A stretch of 64,000 bases of DNA, from NCBI GenBank assembly GCA_015062535.1, contig SUUK01000001.1, positions 195,917 through 259,916 of the forward strand, given 5' to 3'. Every line of letters begins with the position of its first letter. Positions within the stretch are counted from its first letter, which is position 1. This stretch comes from Alphaproteobacteria bacterium (lineage in GTDB: Bacteria; Pseudomonadota; Alphaproteobacteria; RF32; CAG-239). Positions 8,518-17,403 of the stretch are shown here, in pieces. Under the pieces are notes generated by a model. It saw nothing but the letters and a program-made list of their open reading frames with translations, did not search any database and was not told where the DNA came from. A program made the position numbers and the translations under genes.

Positions 8518-9406
8518 AACTAAACATAATCAAAAGTATAACAAAAAATAAAAAGCAGAGCATCTCTATTGATGCTTTTAGCTTTCCTTTTTTTAATATT
8601 TCAGAAATAAGAGGCGACAACAAAAGCATTGCCACAACAAAGACGGGGTTAGTAGCAATTCTTAATGCTATTGTTTTAGCACATATTAATATAAAGCTAA
8701 ACAAAACAAGCCACCCCATAGAACGAACAGAAGGTCTTTCGAGCATTTGCTTCTTATTAGAAGTATTAAAAAAAATAAACATAACAAGATTATAAAACCC
8801 GCTAACAAAACAAGATATACTAAGGTAGCAAATAAGTCCTTCATACATTTTAGGGCTATTTAAGGCAATATATCTTGTCGCAATACTCATAAGCGCAAGA
8901 GAAAATACCGCAGGGTATAAATATTTTTCAGCATCACTATTTATATGAACTCGCATCATCTCCCAATAAGAGATAGTTACTCCCATTAAAATAAAAATAA
9001 GCGAAAGAAGACTTGATTTTTTTTCTAATAAATTTGCTAAATCCTTAAACTCAATCCCCCACCATAAAACAAGTGTAACAAATACAGATGTAGCCATAAA
9101 CCCAAAGGTTGATCTACTGCCAAATTTAGAAGAAGCAAAAAATATATGACTATCATAAATACCAATCATAATCCCTTGTAATATCAAAATAGCAAAATAT
9201 AAAAAAGAAAGCTTGATATTTAGAAAAAAATAAAAAGGCAACACCATAAAACTAATACCAAAGCCTCTAATAATTCCCAATAAATAACCATTATAGTGGT
9301 GCTTTTCGTTATATTGCATATAAATAGCATTAAATATAGCATAGATAAAACTATAAAAAATCCAGCCCAATAAATTTCTCCTAAAATAAATCTGTAATAT
9401 TTTCAA
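8504..9406 (-). CDS. EamA/DMT-like ten-helix membrane protein
   Basis: The 300-residue protein alternates hydrophobic helices and short basic loops consistent with about ten membrane spans. It is the usual size for the drug/metabolite transporter superfamily. The two-repeat EamA layout is plausible (helices 1-5 and 6-10), but conserved motifs are weak, so the substrate is unknown. It is monocistronic and overlaps the convergent epimerase-like gene at its 3' end. Confidence 0.6.
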   Translation of the reverse strand: MKILQIYFRRNLLGWIFYSFIYAIFNAIYMQYNEKHHYNGYLLGIIRGFGISFMVLPFYFFLNIKLSFLYFAILILQGIMIGIYDSHIFFASSKFGSRSTFGFMATSVFVTLVLWWGIEFKDLANLLEKKSSLLSLIFILMGVTISYWEMMRVHINSDAEKYLYPAVFSLALMSIATRYIALNSPKMYEGLICYLSISCFVSGFYNLVMFIFFNTSNKKQMLERPSVRSMGWLVLFSFILICAKTIALRIATNPVFVVAMLLLSPLISEILKKGKLKASIEMLCFLFFVILLIMFSFNLQ

Positions 9407-9513
9407 TAACTTCTAAGAAAAATCAAAAAAATATCCAAAATAAAATGTTCTTATACTAAATATTAACCATAGTATGTATTTAATATCGATATTAAGATAA
9501 GCAACCTCTAATT

Positions 9514-9855
9514 ATGGAAAAAAGATTAATGAATACACTAAACAATATTTTTGATAAATGTAAGAAATCTGGTTTATTTATTGTTTTAGGTGTATTTTCT
9601 TTTTACTTTACAATAAATGCTATAAAAGGTGATAGAGGTATCTTCAAATATATGTATTTGAAAAACAAAGTAGAGCTTGCTATGTTAGAAAAAGCTAAAT
9701 ACCAAACTATAAAAAAAGATTTAGAATATAAAGTTTCGATGCTATCAGAAAGCTCTCTTGATTTAGATTATTTAGAAGAAAGAGCTCGTATAGTTCTTAA
9801 TATGGTAGGAACAAACGAATACGTTATTCTCGATAAAGATATTGATAATCACTAA
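9514..9855 (+). CDS. FtsB/DivIC-like septum formation initiator
   Basis: The 113-residue protein has a short cytoplasmic N-terminus, one membrane span (about residues 18-35), then a coiled coil and the family's C-terminal segment LDLDYLEERARIVLNMVGTN, which matches the conserved 'LD...EE.AR..L.mv...E' of the DivIC/FtsB family. It is expected to link FtsL and FtsQ and to help activate septal peptidoglycan synthesis. In Alphaproteobacteria it usually follows eno; here it heads a cell-wall cluster with an M23 peptidase and a bactofilin. No Shine-Dalgarno sequence precedes the first ATG, and an internal ATG six codons in is possible. Confidence 0.82.
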   Translation: MEKRLMNTLNNIFDKCKKSGLFIVLGVFSFYFTINAIKGDRGIFKYMYLKNKVELAMLEKAKYQTIKKDLEYKVSMLSESSLDLDYLEERARIVLNMVGTNEYVILDKDIDNH

Positions 9856-9947
9856 ATTTTAATTGTTTTTTTAGAATTTATCTGCTAAACAAAGTAAGCG
9901 TTTTATGAAAATAAAGCGTTTATTTAATTAATATATGGAAACTATAA

Positions 9948-11186
9948 TTGATAAAAAGATATAAAAAACGCCCTAAAAGGCGTCCAATAACGAACTATTA
10001 CCAACCTACGGAAAGCAGTAATAAGCTATTTTCCGAAAAGGAATTTATTATCCGCTCAAATGGGCGGATGAAGGTTTTTAAAATCTCATCCAAAATACAA
10101 TGGCTTGTTTTTATAGGTATGGTTATAGCCGGTTTATGGAGTGCTTATTCTTATCAAATGTATAGTGTTTCCGGTAAAATTATTTCATATCAAGAAAAAA
10201 AATTAGATGAAACAAGAGATGCATATGTTGATTTGATGAGCGATTTTGTAACCGTTCACAATAATATCTCAGGTCTTGTAGAAAATATGGGCAATAAAGA
10301 AGACAAAACAAGCTCAAATATTGAAGAATACCTAAAAAAAGCCCAAATAATTGAAGAAAAGATTAAAAAAATATCAGCTCAAGAAGAATGGATAGATGAA
10401 CAAGAAGTAGGGCACAAAAGTGCTCTTCGTGATGCGCTTCTTCATCGAGATGTTGCAATAGAAGAAAAAAAGCTACTTGAAGAAAAAGTAAAATATCTAG
10501 AAGATGTAATAGTTTCATTGCAAGCATTTGAGTTAGATATATTAAAAAAAGTCGAAGAATTATCAGGAAAAGAGATTGATAAAATAAAAACTTCAATTAC
10601 CTCTGTAAATAAAGAGCTCAAAAAAAGAGGTAAATATTTTAATCCTCTCGCAAACTCTAAAAAAGATAACAAAGGTGGAGTATATATTCCAGATAGTCTT
10701 GCTATAAACAACAATCAATTACTATCAAATCAGGTATCAAAAACTTTCGAAAGTGTTGATAATAATGTGTATTATAATGAGGCTATGAAAAAAGTTCCTC
10801 TTGGAAAGCCTGTTTGGTCATATTGGTTATCATCACCATTTGGTAAAAGAAAAGATCCTTTTAATTCCAAAAGTGCCAGACATAAAGGTGTAGACCTTGC
10901 TTCAAACAAGGGAAATAAGGTAAAAACAATGGCTGATGGTGTTGTAACCAAATCTGGTTGGGCAACTGGCTATGGTAAAGTAATAGAAATAGATCATGGC
11001 AATGGGTTTAAGACCAAATATGCTCATTTAAATGCAAATTATGTAAAAAAAGGAGATAATGTATCTCAAGGACAAGCAATTGGTGAAGTAGGTTCAACTG
11101 GTCGCTCAACAGGACCACACTTACATTATGAAATTTTGTATGAAGGTGTTCCAATGGACCCAATGGTATTTATCAAAGCAAAATAA
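9948..11186 (+). CDS. Membrane-anchored M23 (LytM-type) metallopeptidase
   Basis: This envelope peptidase cleaves peptidoglycan cross-links or regulates amidases. A basic cytoplasmic tail is followed by one membrane span (about residues 52-70), a long coiled coil (about 75-215), and a C-terminal M23 domain with SPFGKRKDPF, HKGVDLA, HGNGFKTKYAHL and GRSTGPHLHYE. The zinc ligands are therefore present (HxxxD and HxH). The start is TTG with GGAA about 9 bases upstream; an upstream ATG at 9935 runs into a stop in another frame. Thirteen bases separate it from the bactofilin gene. This pairing recurs in bacteria where bactofilin localises the hydrolase for cell shape or stalk growth. Confidence 0.92.
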   Translation: MIKRYKKRPKRRPITNYYQPTESSNKLFSEKEFIIRSNGRMKVFKISSKIQWLVFIGMVIAGLWSAYSYQMYSVSGKIISYQEKKLDETRDAYVDLMSDFVTVHNNISGLVENMGNKEDKTSSNIEEYLKKAQIIEEKIKKISAQEEWIDEQEVGHKSALRDALLHRDVAIEEKKLLEEKVKYLEDVIVSLQAFELDILKKVEELSGKEIDKIKTSITSVNKELKKRGKYFNPLANSKKDNKGGVYIPDSLAINNNQLLSNQVSKTFESVDNNVYYNEAMKKVPLGKPVWSYWLSSPFGKRKDPFNSKSARHKGVDLASNKGNKVKTMADGVVTKSGWATGYGKVIEIDHGNGFKTKYAHLNANYVKKGDNVSQGQAIGEVGSTGRSTGPHLHYEILYEGVPMDPMVFIKAK

Positions 11187-11198
11187 AAGGAGATAAAA

Positions 11199-11591
11199 AT
11201 GAGAAAGTTTAGAAGAATATTATTTCTAAAATTAGCAAGATTAATGCGAGGAGAAAAAAATATCGTTCCTTGTATAATTAGCGCAGGTACAAAAATCATT
11301 GGCAATATCATTGATGGTGATATCGTTCACGTAGATGGTAAATTAGAAGGTGATATTTGCTGTAAAGAATTGATAATTGGTCCAACCGGTTCAGTAAATG
11401 GTAAAATCACAGCCAAAAGCTTAGAATTATATGGTGAATTAAACGGATCACTTGTAGTTGAAAACTTGTCAATTGCTTCAAGTGCTAAATTTATTGGCGA
11501 TTCTGTATATAAAACAATTGCCATAGAGCCAGGTGCAATTTTAATTGGTAGTTGCAATAAAAAAGAAAATAACGAACAACCTTCAGCATAA
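11199..11591 (+). CDS. Bactofilin (polymer-forming cytoskeletal protein)
   Basis: The 130-residue protein is a right-handed beta-helix: repeating short hydrophobic-glycine turns such as IISAGTKIIGNI, DGDIVHVDGKLEGDI and GKITAKSLELYGELNGSLVV. The length and flexible tails fit the BacA/CcmA family. Bactofilins polymerise without nucleotide and recruit wall hydrolases or synthases to local sites. AGGAG precedes the ATG and it sits just after the M23 peptidase, so the two probably act together on cell morphology. Confidence 0.93.
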   Translation: MRKFRRILFLKLARLMRGEKNIVPCIISAGTKIIGNIIDGDIVHVDGKLEGDICCKELIIGPTGSVNGKITAKSLELYGELNGSLVVENLSIASSAKFIGDSVYKTIAIEPGAILIGSCNKKENNEQPSA

Positions 11592-11612
11592 CATATTTTT
11601 AGTGGATGAAAA

Positions 11613-12464
11613 ATGAAAAATACTGTAGTAGCTCTTGTTTATGACTTTGATGAAACATTATCAACAACCTATATGCAAGATTATGTTTTAATTCCAGAAT
11701 TAGGCATGACACCAAAAAACTTTTGGAAACAAGCTAACCAATGGTCTGTTGATAATTGTGCAGACCAAATTACAGGCAGTATGTACTACTTTATGAAAAC
11801 AGCCAAAGAAAAGGGTATTAAATTAACTAGAGAAAACTTTAGATATTGTGGAACTCTTGTTAAATACTACAAAGGTGTAGAAACTTGGTTTGAACGTATT
11901 AATGAATATGGTAAAAAACTAGGTCTTCAAATAGAGCACTACATTATATCATCAGGATATGAAGAAATCCTAAAAGGTGCATCAATTTGTAAATACTGTA
12001 AAGATGTGTATGGTTGTAGCTACGCGTTTGGCGAAGATGGAACTCCAGTTTGGCCAGCAAGAGTTGTTAACTATTCAACCAAAGTTCAATATTTATCAAA
12101 AATAAATAAAGGCTTAGGCAAATTAGATGATAAGCTTGTAAATGAATATATGGAAGATGAAAAAAGAAGAGTTCCGTTTCCAAGAATTATATACTTTGGA
12201 GATGGAATGACCGATATTCCATCAATGAAATTAGTAAAAACCAGAGGCGGAAATGCAATAGCTGTATACAAACCTAAAAGCAACCAAAAAGAAAAAGCCA
12301 TAAAATTACTAAAAGATAAAAGAGTAAATTTTGCTTTGCCTGCAGATTATTCTGAAAATACAGCAATAGACGTCGTAGTAAAAACAATTTTAGAAAAAAT
12401 CTCTAAAGAGCGCAATCTTGAAATTCTAAAAAGAAATGAAGAAAAGAAAAAGCTTCATGGATAA
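11613..12464 (+). CDS. HAD-superfamily phosphatase
   Basis: The 283-residue enzyme has motif I VYDFDETLST near residue 9 (catalytic Asp nucleophile and general acid) and motif IV FGDGMTDIPSMKL near residue 195. The middle insert of about 110 residues forms the cap and includes a Cys-rich patch (ASICKYCKDVYGC). This is the phosphoserine-phosphatase-like class; the substrate is not evident. It follows the bactofilin gene by 21 bases and overlaps tadA, so it is in the same operon. Confidence 0.85.
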   Translation: MKNTVVALVYDFDETLSTTYMQDYVLIPELGMTPKNFWKQANQWSVDNCADQITGSMYYFMKTAKEKGIKLTRENFRYCGTLVKYYKGVETWFERINEYGKKLGLQIEHYIISSGYEEILKGASICKYCKDVYGCSYAFGEDGTPVWPARVVNYSTKVQYLSKINKGLGKLDDKLVNEYMEDEKRRVPFPRIIYFGDGMTDIPSMKLVKTRGGNAIAVYKPKSNQKEKAIKLLKDKRVNFALPADYSENTAIDVVVKTILEKISKERNLEILKRNEEKKKLHG

Positions 12465-12930
12465 TATAGAAAAAGATGATATTTATTATATGAAAGAAGC
12501 CTTAAAAGAGGCAAAAAAAGCATATAAAAAAGATGAAGTTCCAATAGGAGCAGTACTAGTATCAAACAGTGGTGATATTATAGCCAAATCACATAATACT
12601 TCAGAATATGGAAAAAGTGCGCTAGAGCATGCAGAAATAAAAGTCATGACAAAAGCAGCTCAAAAACTTGAACAACCACGCTTATGGGATACAACATTGT
12701 ATGTAACAATAGAACCTTGTACAATGTGTGCAACAGCTATATCAATGATGAGAATAAAACGTTTAGTATTTGGCGCAGAAAATAAAAAAGGAGGCGCTGT
12801 TCTAAATGGTGTTAAGTTCTTTAATCAAAAAACCTGTTTTCATGCACCAACAATAACAAATGGAATATTACAAGAAGAAACATCATCTTTATTAACTTCA
12901 TTTTTTGAAAATAAAAGAAAAGCAAAATAA
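12457..12930 (+). CDS. tadA: tRNA-specific adenosine deaminase
   Basis: TadA converts A34 to inosine in tRNA-Arg(ACG), and that very tRNA lies at 40876 in this window. The 157-residue protein carries the zinc and catalytic motifs HAEI (near residue 59) and PCTMC (near 88), plus the N-terminal MKEALKEAKKAYKKDEVPIG. I prefer the ATG at 12457, which overlaps the end of the HAD gene; an in-frame ATG at 12436 would add seven residues. It is the last gene of the operon. Confidence 0.93.
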   Translation: MDNIEKDDIYYMKEALKEAKKAYKKDEVPIGAVLVSNSGDIIAKSHNTSEYGKSALEHAEIKVMTKAAQKLEQPRLWDTTLYVTIEPCTMCATAISMMRIKRLVFGAENKKGGAVLNGVKFFNQKTCFHAPTITNGILQEETSSLLTSFFENKRKAK

Positions 12931-12946
12931 TTTTTTAATAAATATA

Positions 12947-12975
12947 TTGACTTTTAATGATTTTTTATAAATATT
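12947..12975 (+). promoter_or_regulatory. Promoter of the orphan gene at 13018
   Basis: TTGACT, 17 bases and AATATT, followed by AGCACTCTA. The 42-base A/T-rich leader to the ATG has no Shine-Dalgarno sequence. The CTCTA just after the -10 element recurs at the 57353, 61808 and 62118 genes. Confidence 0.5.
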
Positions 12976-13017
12976 AGCACTCTAAAAAATATTTTTATTA
13001 ATTTAATTTTTCTGTTT

Positions 13018-14070
13018 ATGTATTTTGATGTAATGCCGTCTGTTTCTTATAACAAAGATTACAGACTAGAACGAATTCAATGCTACCCCAATGGTGCATT
13101 TACCCTAGAGTTAAAAGACAAAAGTGGTAAAAGAAAACTAAAGCTTTTTGATGTCTTTGGAAAAGAAAAGCAAGGAGAGTTTGAAGCAAAAAAAGCTGTT
13201 TTGTTGTTTAATAGAAACTACATCCTCCAAGAAGAGCCCGCAAAAAATAATTTTGCAAACAATGAGATTGTTTTCAGAGGAACAAATCCAACTGGTACTC
13301 TTTATGCCTATGATGGTACAATATTGGCTGAAGGTTTCGAGGATTTTGAGGTTACACCTTATTGGTTAATTCTCACATACAAAGAAAATAAGCAACTCAT
13401 TAGAATAAAGGACAATGTAGTTGTTGCTGAAAAGTTTACAAAATGCAAAACTTTTCACAATGGTTATGCATTAACCCAAGATAGTCCTTTATACCAAACA
13501 TCAAATTGGGATATTTTTGATGATAGAGGGCAATATCTTGCAACAATTCCAAATATCCATGATTTTATTGGAGACAGGTTGTTTTTAATACATTCCAAAA
13601 CAGAGCCGAATTGCTATACATTGATAGATGTAGAGCAAAATGAACTAGCGACAAATATTGTTGGTTTCAAAAAGTTTAACTTTTCTCTCCAACATTTCTC
13701 ACTGACTTTTTTTAGTGGAGGGACTGCTTTTTACTCTCCAGAAGGAAAACGTTTAAGCACCATTGCTGGCAAAAATGTCGATTTCTTACCTGATGGTACA
13801 TTTATATTTAATGATGGATTACATCCAATTATGAGATATTCTTCATCAGGTCTAATGATTAAAGAAGATGTTTATCGTTATGAGCAGATTTCAAGCTATT
13901 ATTTACTAATCAAGGGTATGGTTTCTGAACTATACAATAGACATGGTAAAAAAATAGAAGAAAACTGCTTAATAGCAGACAAAAGAGGTGATTTTGTGCT
14001 ATTCCAAAAAGAATACAAATATCACCTGTACAATGCTATAGAGAAAGTCTTTGAATTTGACATTATCTAA
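13018..14070 (+). CDS. Orphan beta-repeat protein, no Shine-Dalgarno site
   Basis: The 350-residue protein is not recognised. It has no signal peptide or membrane segment and consists of recurring strands with turn motifs such as YAYDGT, WDIFDDRGQ, FYSPEGKR and LYNRHGKKI. These resemble KWG/WG-type or propeller-like repeats in which an x-D-x-x-G-x turn recurs every 20-40 residues. This suggests a beta-propeller-like cytoplasmic protein. It has its own promoter, no ribosome site and an immediate terminator. The lipoprotein at 60992 has the same turn grammar (FDNKGRVKVYNHQG), so the two may be related in fold. Confidence 0.75.
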   Translation: MYFDVMPSVSYNKDYRLERIQCYPNGAFTLELKDKSGKRKLKLFDVFGKEKQGEFEAKKAVLLFNRNYILQEEPAKNNFANNEIVFRGTNPTGTLYAYDGTILAEGFEDFEVTPYWLILTYKENKQLIRIKDNVVVAEKFTKCKTFHNGYALTQDSPLYQTSNWDIFDDRGQYLATIPNIHDFIGDRLFLIHSKTEPNCYTLIDVEQNELATNIVGFKKFNFSLQHFSLTFFSGGTAFYSPEGKRLSTIAGKNVDFLPDGTFIFNDGLHPIMRYSSSGLMIKEDVYRYEQISSYYLLIKGMVSELYNRHGKKIEENCLIADKRGDFVLFQKEYKYHLYNAIEKVFEFDII

Positions 14071-14082
14071 ACTTAAATTAAA

Positions 14083-14114
14083 AACGGTTTTTCTTATGAA
14101 AGACCGTTTTTTTG
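14083..14114. terminator. Bidirectional terminator between 13018 and 14516 genes
   Basis: AACGGTTTTTC pairs with GAAAGACCGTT (one G-T wobble) around TTAT, followed by a T-run on the plus strand and preceded by an A-run that serves the minus-strand gene. Confidence 0.8.
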
Positions 14115-14516
14115 TTAATTGCAGTAAGTTCTACCTAAACTGTTAGTTCTGCATCTTGTTGTTTTTCCATAACTATCAGTGTATGTCGTAACGCCTAAAC
14201 TATTTGTTCTAGAGCGTATTTGATTACCATTATCATCAGTATAGGTTGTAACACCTAAACTATTTGTCCTTGCTCTAGTTTGGTTTCCCTCATTATCAGT
14301 ATAAGTTGTAGTTCCAAGCAAATTTGTCCTCTTTGTCACAACTCTTCCTTGATTATCGCTAAAAATAGTTGCTCCAGTTGCTGTCTTTCTTCCTGTAATG
14401 TGTCTATTATCAGAAGTATTACAATGTAAAATTCCCAAGCTATTTGTATAACAACTAGTTTGAGAAAATGCATTAAAAGAAAATAAGCTAAAAACCAAAA
14501 TCAATTTAAACAACAT
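14115..14516 (-). CDS. Secreted 20-residue tandem-repeat protein (TNSLG repeats)
   Basis: A signal peptide (about residues 1-19, ending AFSQ) is followed by a mature part built almost entirely of a 20-residue unit, T-N-S-L-G-x-T-x-Y-T-D-x-x-G-x-x-x-R-x-R. Three full copies and one partial copy are clear from residue 64 on, and degenerate copies precede them. Cys pairs near both ends (SCYTNSLGILHC and CRTNSLGRTYC) could staple the array. It is probably a small extracytoplasmic beta-structured protein. TAGGAG precedes the ATG. Function is unknown. Confidence 0.8.
   Translation of the reverse strand: MLFKLILVFSLFSFNAFSQTSCYTNSLGILHCNTSDNRHITGRKTATGATIFSDNQGRVVTKRTNLLGTTTYTDNEGNQTRARTNSLGVTTYTDDNGNQIRSRTNSLGVTTYTDSYGKTTRCRTNSLGRTYCN
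14118..14327 (-). repeat. 60-bp tandem coding repeat
   Basis: Three and a half copies of a 60-base unit encode the TNSLG repeat. The DNA copies are close enough (for example CTAAACTATTTGT recurring every 60 bases on the plus strand) for unequal recombination to change copy number. Confidence 0.8.
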
Positions 14517-14677
14517 TTGTTACTCCTAAAAAATATATAATTAATTATATAAAAAGATTATTTTAGGTCAATAGAATAATTTTACATTGATATTTTTTAT
14601 TTGAGTATAAGTTTTTTTAGGCTTTACATAAGAATGAAAAATATATTAATCATATAATATATGATAAGGAAACTTAA

Positions 14678-16297
14678 ATGATAGATGAAAATATATTATA
14701 TAAATTAAGACTTTATTTGATTATAATATTAGCGTTATTTATACAGCTATTTAATTTTAATTTGAAAGAGGTTTACCATATAGACGAACTCTTTTCATAT
14801 GGTATGGCAAATAATCAAACAGGAGTTTATATTCATAAGGAAATCGCTGATATCGATAATAAACTGGTAAAAAGTGAAGTTTTTCACGATTATTTGACAC
14901 AAACACCAAATTCTTCATATAAAAAAATGTGGAATCAGTTGTCATATGATTGTCATATGCCTTTATATTTTTTAATATTGCGATTTGTAAATTCTTTTTT
15001 CCCACCACAATTTACAAATGCTCCTGGAATAATAGTTAACTGTATAGTTTTGTTCTTTTTACTAATAAGTTTTTATTATTTAAGCCAAAAGATATTCAAA
15101 GATAAAGAAATAGCACTTGCATCACTAGCTTTATTTGCATTTTCTTCCCATATTTTATCTTTAGAAGTTTATGTTAGAATGTATTTGTTGCAAACTTGCT
15201 TATCAGTATTTTTAATATTAAAGACAATTGAACTATTAGATACAACCAAAGCAAAAAATTCCCTTTTAGTATCAATTATGTTTTTGTCTTTAATAAATAT
15301 ATTAACCCATTTTTATAGCATAATATTTTGTTTTACTATAACTTTGTCTGGTTTTGTTGTTTTGTTAAAACAAAAACGCCACAATGATTTAATAAAATTT
15401 TTGTTTGTAATGTTATTGTCAGCAATATTTGCTTATGTCATTTTTCCAGAAATGATAAAAATGGGAACAGAAGGTGAAAGAGGTGGACAATTTGTATCAA
15501 TATTAAAAGAGTATACAAAAGTTCCATTAATGCTACTTAAAAGACAGCTTCCTTTATTTATGGAAAGCTTCTTTGTTTATCAACCACTATGTGTTATTGC
15601 AATAATTTTATCTGTTATAATTTTTCATAAATCTTTCAAAAAAGATATTGTCACTTCAAGAGAAAAACAAATACTTAGCTTTTTTAGTGTTTTATTTTTT
15701 GTATATGGAATATTAGTAACACTAGTAATGCCCAATATGACATCATATAAAATACGCTATTTTGCGCCAATAATTCCTGTGTTTTTTATTCTACTATTTC
15801 AAATTTTAATAAGCTTAAAAAGATTACTAAACTTAAAAAATATGACTTTTTATTGCTTTATATGGTTAATTGTTGGAATTATTGGTTTTTATGAAGCACT
15901 ACACCAAGATAGTCCATTTTATTTAAGAGAAACAGATAAATCTCGTAGAACCGAAAGACTTGTTCAAAATGCCGATATATGGTGGGGACTAGGTGGTGGA
16001 AAACGTCATTCTTGGATAATATATGGCTTTGTTGATAAATTAGCTAAAGCAAAAAATGTATGGACTTTAGTCGATTTAGAAAGTAAAGAGTTTTTAAAAT
16101 TTGCAAATGAAGGTAAGAAAAACGGACGCTATGCATATTTGTTTATGCCCAAAACTCAAGAGCAAAATCCGACAGGTGGTGAAATTTGGGTAGAAGAAAC
16201 AACAAACCGCAAAGCATATTATCTATACACATTAAAACATGAAAAAACCGCTTCAATGGCCATAGAAGCTTCAATCTATTTGGTTGCTCCGTACTAG
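14678..16297 (+). CDS. GT39/ArnT-like polytopic membrane glycosyltransferase
   Basis: The 539-residue protein has about 11 membrane spans. The first periplasmic loop contains the acidic motif YHIDELFSYG near residue 34, matching the D-E catalytic region of PMT/ArnT enzymes. DCHMPLYFLILRF near residue 90 corresponds to the family's 'HPPLY' segment. Such enzymes use polyprenyl-phosphate sugars to modify lipid A or proteins on the periplasmic side. It is monocistronic with AAGGAAA as ribosome site and ends in a soluble C-terminal domain. Confidence 0.82.
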   Translation: MIDENILYKLRLYLIIILALFIQLFNFNLKEVYHIDELFSYGMANNQTGVYIHKEIADIDNKLVKSEVFHDYLTQTPNSSYKKMWNQLSYDCHMPLYFLILRFVNSFFPPQFTNAPGIIVNCIVLFFLLISFYYLSQKIFKDKEIALASLALFAFSSHILSLEVYVRMYLLQTCLSVFLILKTIELLDTTKAKNSLLVSIMFLSLINILTHFYSIIFCFTITLSGFVVLLKQKRHNDLIKFLFVMLLSAIFAYVIFPEMIKMGTEGERGGQFVSILKEYTKVPLMLLKRQLPLFMESFFVYQPLCVIAIILSVIIFHKSFKKDIVTSREKQILSFFSVLFFVYGILVTLVMPNMTSYKIRYFAPIIPVFFILLFQILISLKRLLNLKNMTFYCFIWLIVGIIGFYEALHQDSPFYLRETDKSRRTERLVQNADIWWGLGGGKRHSWIIYGFVDKLAKAKNVWTLVDLESKEFLKFANEGKKNGRYAYLFMPKTQEQNPTGGEIWVEETTNRKAYYLYTLKHEKTASMAIEASIYLVAPY

Positions 16298-16308
16298 ATA
16301 AATAAAAA

Positions 16309-16337
16309 AAGAGGTGCTAAATAACACCTCTTAAATT
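16309..16337. terminator. Terminator shared by the GT39-like gene and tRNA-fMet
   Basis: A perfect 8-bp stem AAGAGGTG/CACCTCTT with an 8-base loop lies between the converging transcripts, with an A7 run on one side and T-rich sequence on the other. Confidence 0.8.
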
Positions 16338-16338
16338 T

Positions 16339-16415
<77 letters not shown>

Positions 16416-16545
16416 ATAAAACTAAACAACAAACAACCATATATGCCATAAAAAAATAATTGTCAATAATATTTTTTAATATTTTGCTTTTTTTTTGAAT
16501 TATGCTACAAAAAAATAACTAATTTAATTGCGAAAGAGTAGTAAT

Positions 16546-17403
16546 ATGGAAGATATAAACATAAACAAAGACAGAAAATTAGGTATAATTTGCGGAGGTG
16601 GAGATTTACCCGAAAAAATTATTTCGTGGTGTAAAAAAATCAATCGTCCATATTTTGCACTTGCAATAAAAGATAATGCTGATGAGAAATATTTTGATGA
16701 GAATGTTAACCATACTTGGATAAGAATAGGGCAAGCAGGTACAGGTTTTAAGCGTTTAAAAGATGAAGGTGTTAAAGAGATTGTTTTAATTGGAACTATA
16801 AAGCGTCCAACTTTATCAGATCTTGTTCCAGATTTAAGAACCGCTGCATTCTTTGCAAAATTAGGCGCAAAGGCTTTAGGTGATGATGGTATTTTAAGAG
16901 CCGTAGTTAAAGAAATCGAAGAAGAAAAAATGAAAGTTGTTGGTATACAAGAAGTTGTTCCAGACTTGCTTGCTCCTTTAGGGGTATTAACCAAAGAAAA
17001 ACCAAATAAAGAAGATAACGAAGATATAAAAAGAGGAATAGAAGTAGGAACCGTTTTAGGTAGATTAGACGTAGGGCAATCTGTTGTTATACAACAAGGG
17101 CTCGTTTTAGGAGTTGAAGGTATTGAAGGTACAGATAAGTTAATAATAAGATGTAATGACTATAAAAGAAAAGGAAAATCCCCAATACTTGTAAAATTAA
17201 GAAAACCAGAACAAGATATGCGCATAGATCTCCCAACAATTGGGGTAAAAACAGTAGAAAATGCACATAATTCAGGCTTCAAAGGAATTGCTGTTCATGC
17301 AGGAAATACTCTTGTTGTAAATCAAGAAGAAGTAATAAAATTAGCCAATAAATATAAAATGTTTATTGTTGGTATAACCCCATCGGAGTATGGCATATGT
17401 TAA
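16546..17403 (+). CDS. lpxI: UDP-2,3-diacylglucosamine pyrophosphatase LpxI
   Basis: LpxI hydrolyses UDP-2,3-diacyl-GlcN to lipid X in the lipid A pathway, doing the job of LpxH in organisms that lack it. The 285-residue protein opens with KLGIICGGGDLPEKII and contains LGDDGILRAVVKEIEEE and the C-terminal DLPTIGVKTVENAHNSGF, all typical of the DUF1009 family. I start at the ATG at 16546 because AAAGAG is placed correctly; six upstream codons are open but less likely. The stop overlaps the start of lpxB. Confidence 0.95.
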   Translation: MEDININKDRKLGIICGGGDLPEKIISWCKKINRPYFALAIKDNADEKYFDENVNHTWIRIGQAGTGFKRLKDEGVKEIVLIGTIKRPTLSDLVPDLRTAAFFAKLGAKALGDDGILRAVVKEIEEEKMKVVGIQEVVPDLLAPLGVLTKEKPNKEDNEDIKRGIEVGTVLGRLDVGQSVVIQQGLVLGVEGIEGTDKLIIRCNDYKRKGKSPILVKLRKPEQDMRIDLPTIGVKTVENAHNSGFKGIAVHAGNTLVVNQEEVIKLANKYKMFIVGITPSEYGIC

